A program made the position numbers and the translations under genes. 5,247 bases of DNA from DAOUGC01 sp034429695 (lineage in GTDB: Bacteria > Chloroflexota > Anaerolineae > Anaerolineales > Anaerolineaceae), in assembly GCA_034429695.1 (NCBI GenBank), contig DAOUGC010000172.1:1-5247 (forward strand). Direction: 5' to 3'. This document shows, in pieces, positions 5,121 to 5,247 of this stretch (position 1 is the stretch's first letter; each line of letters opens with the position of its first letter). The notes under the pieces are model-generated. The model ran no database searches, had not been told where the DNA came from, and worked only from the letters and a program-made list of their open reading frames with translations.

Positions 5121-5247
5121 ATGAAAGCCACTCTTTCCCGGGAACAACTCGAAGACCGCCTGGCGGCTCTTCACCAGGCCAGCCTGGAACTGGTGCAGGA
5201 TATTTCGCAGGAGTCCCTGCTGATGCGTCTCGCCGAGCTTGCCAGCG
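5121..5247 (+). CDS. N-terminus of a probable GAF-domain sensor protein (partial)
   Basis: Only 42 codons are visible, running off the right edge with no stop. The translation begins MKATLSREQLEDRLAALH and continues with ASLELVQDISQESLLMRLAE. This heptad-like helix followed by an L..L..R...LA pattern resembles the linker entering a GAF domain in sensor histidine kinases or GAF-containing regulators of Chloroflexota. No catalytic motif is in view, so kinase function is a guess. ATG 5121 is preferred because the helix begins there and TAAAAT lies just upstream; an in-frame GTG at 5034 falls in the hairpin region without a ribosome site. It is divergent from the molybdopterin gene and could sense a signal affecting it, but nothing in the sequence proves that. 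Confidence 0.6.
   Translation, partial: MKATLSREQLEDRLAALHQASLELVQDISQESLLMRLAELAS

Noticed and set aside
4834..5121. Minus-strand frame of 95 codons across the divergent region
   Set aside because: It overlaps the start of the molybdopterin gene out of frame, crosses its promoter and shows no recognisable motif.

Overview
The window looks like chromosomal DNA from a Gram-positive-like or monoderm bacterium of the Chloroflexota, most likely an Anaerolineae-type lineage. I infer this from the moderately high GC, the lipoprotein with a long Thr/Pro/Gln linker after an LAC lipobox, the M50 protease, and the start of a GAF-type sensor protein. This taxonomic call is a judgement from protein style, not a database match.

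Layout from left to right. Positions 1-340 hold no convincing gene. They contain a compact structured repeat: four tandem 18-nt hairpins with a conserved 8-nt loop, spaced 22/20/22 bases, enclosed by a perfect 12-bp inverted repeat (103-114 and 226-237). A strong intrinsic terminator at 340-370 closes the minus-strand operon to its right. That operon reads right to left and has four genes: an M50 site-2-type membrane metalloprotease (4107-3460), a prephenate-dehydrogenase-fold protein (3463-2471), galactokinase GalK (2468-1296) and a secreted lipoprotein of unknown function (1279-404). The first pair overlaps by ATGA, and the next gaps are 2 and 16 nt. A TGnTATAAT extended -10 box lies about 70 nt before the protease. 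To the right, a separate minus-strand gene (4886-4248) encodes a short cytoplasmic sulfite-oxidase-like molybdopterin protein with its own TGnTATAAT promoter and a strong AGGAGG site. It is divergent from a plus-strand gene starting at 5121, cut by the window edge, whose N-terminus resembles the helix leading into a GAF domain of a sensor kinase.

The genes do not form one obvious pathway. GalK feeds the Leloir pathway, but no galT or galE is in view. The dehydrogenase-like protein keeps its NAD(P)-binding loop but has lost the catalytic His motif of TyrA, so an aromatic amino acid role is doubtful. The most unusual items are the hairpin array at 103-237, the TyrA-like protein with the altered active site, and the divergent intergenic region at 4887-5120, which carries a tandem 9-bp repeat and competing inverted repeats.
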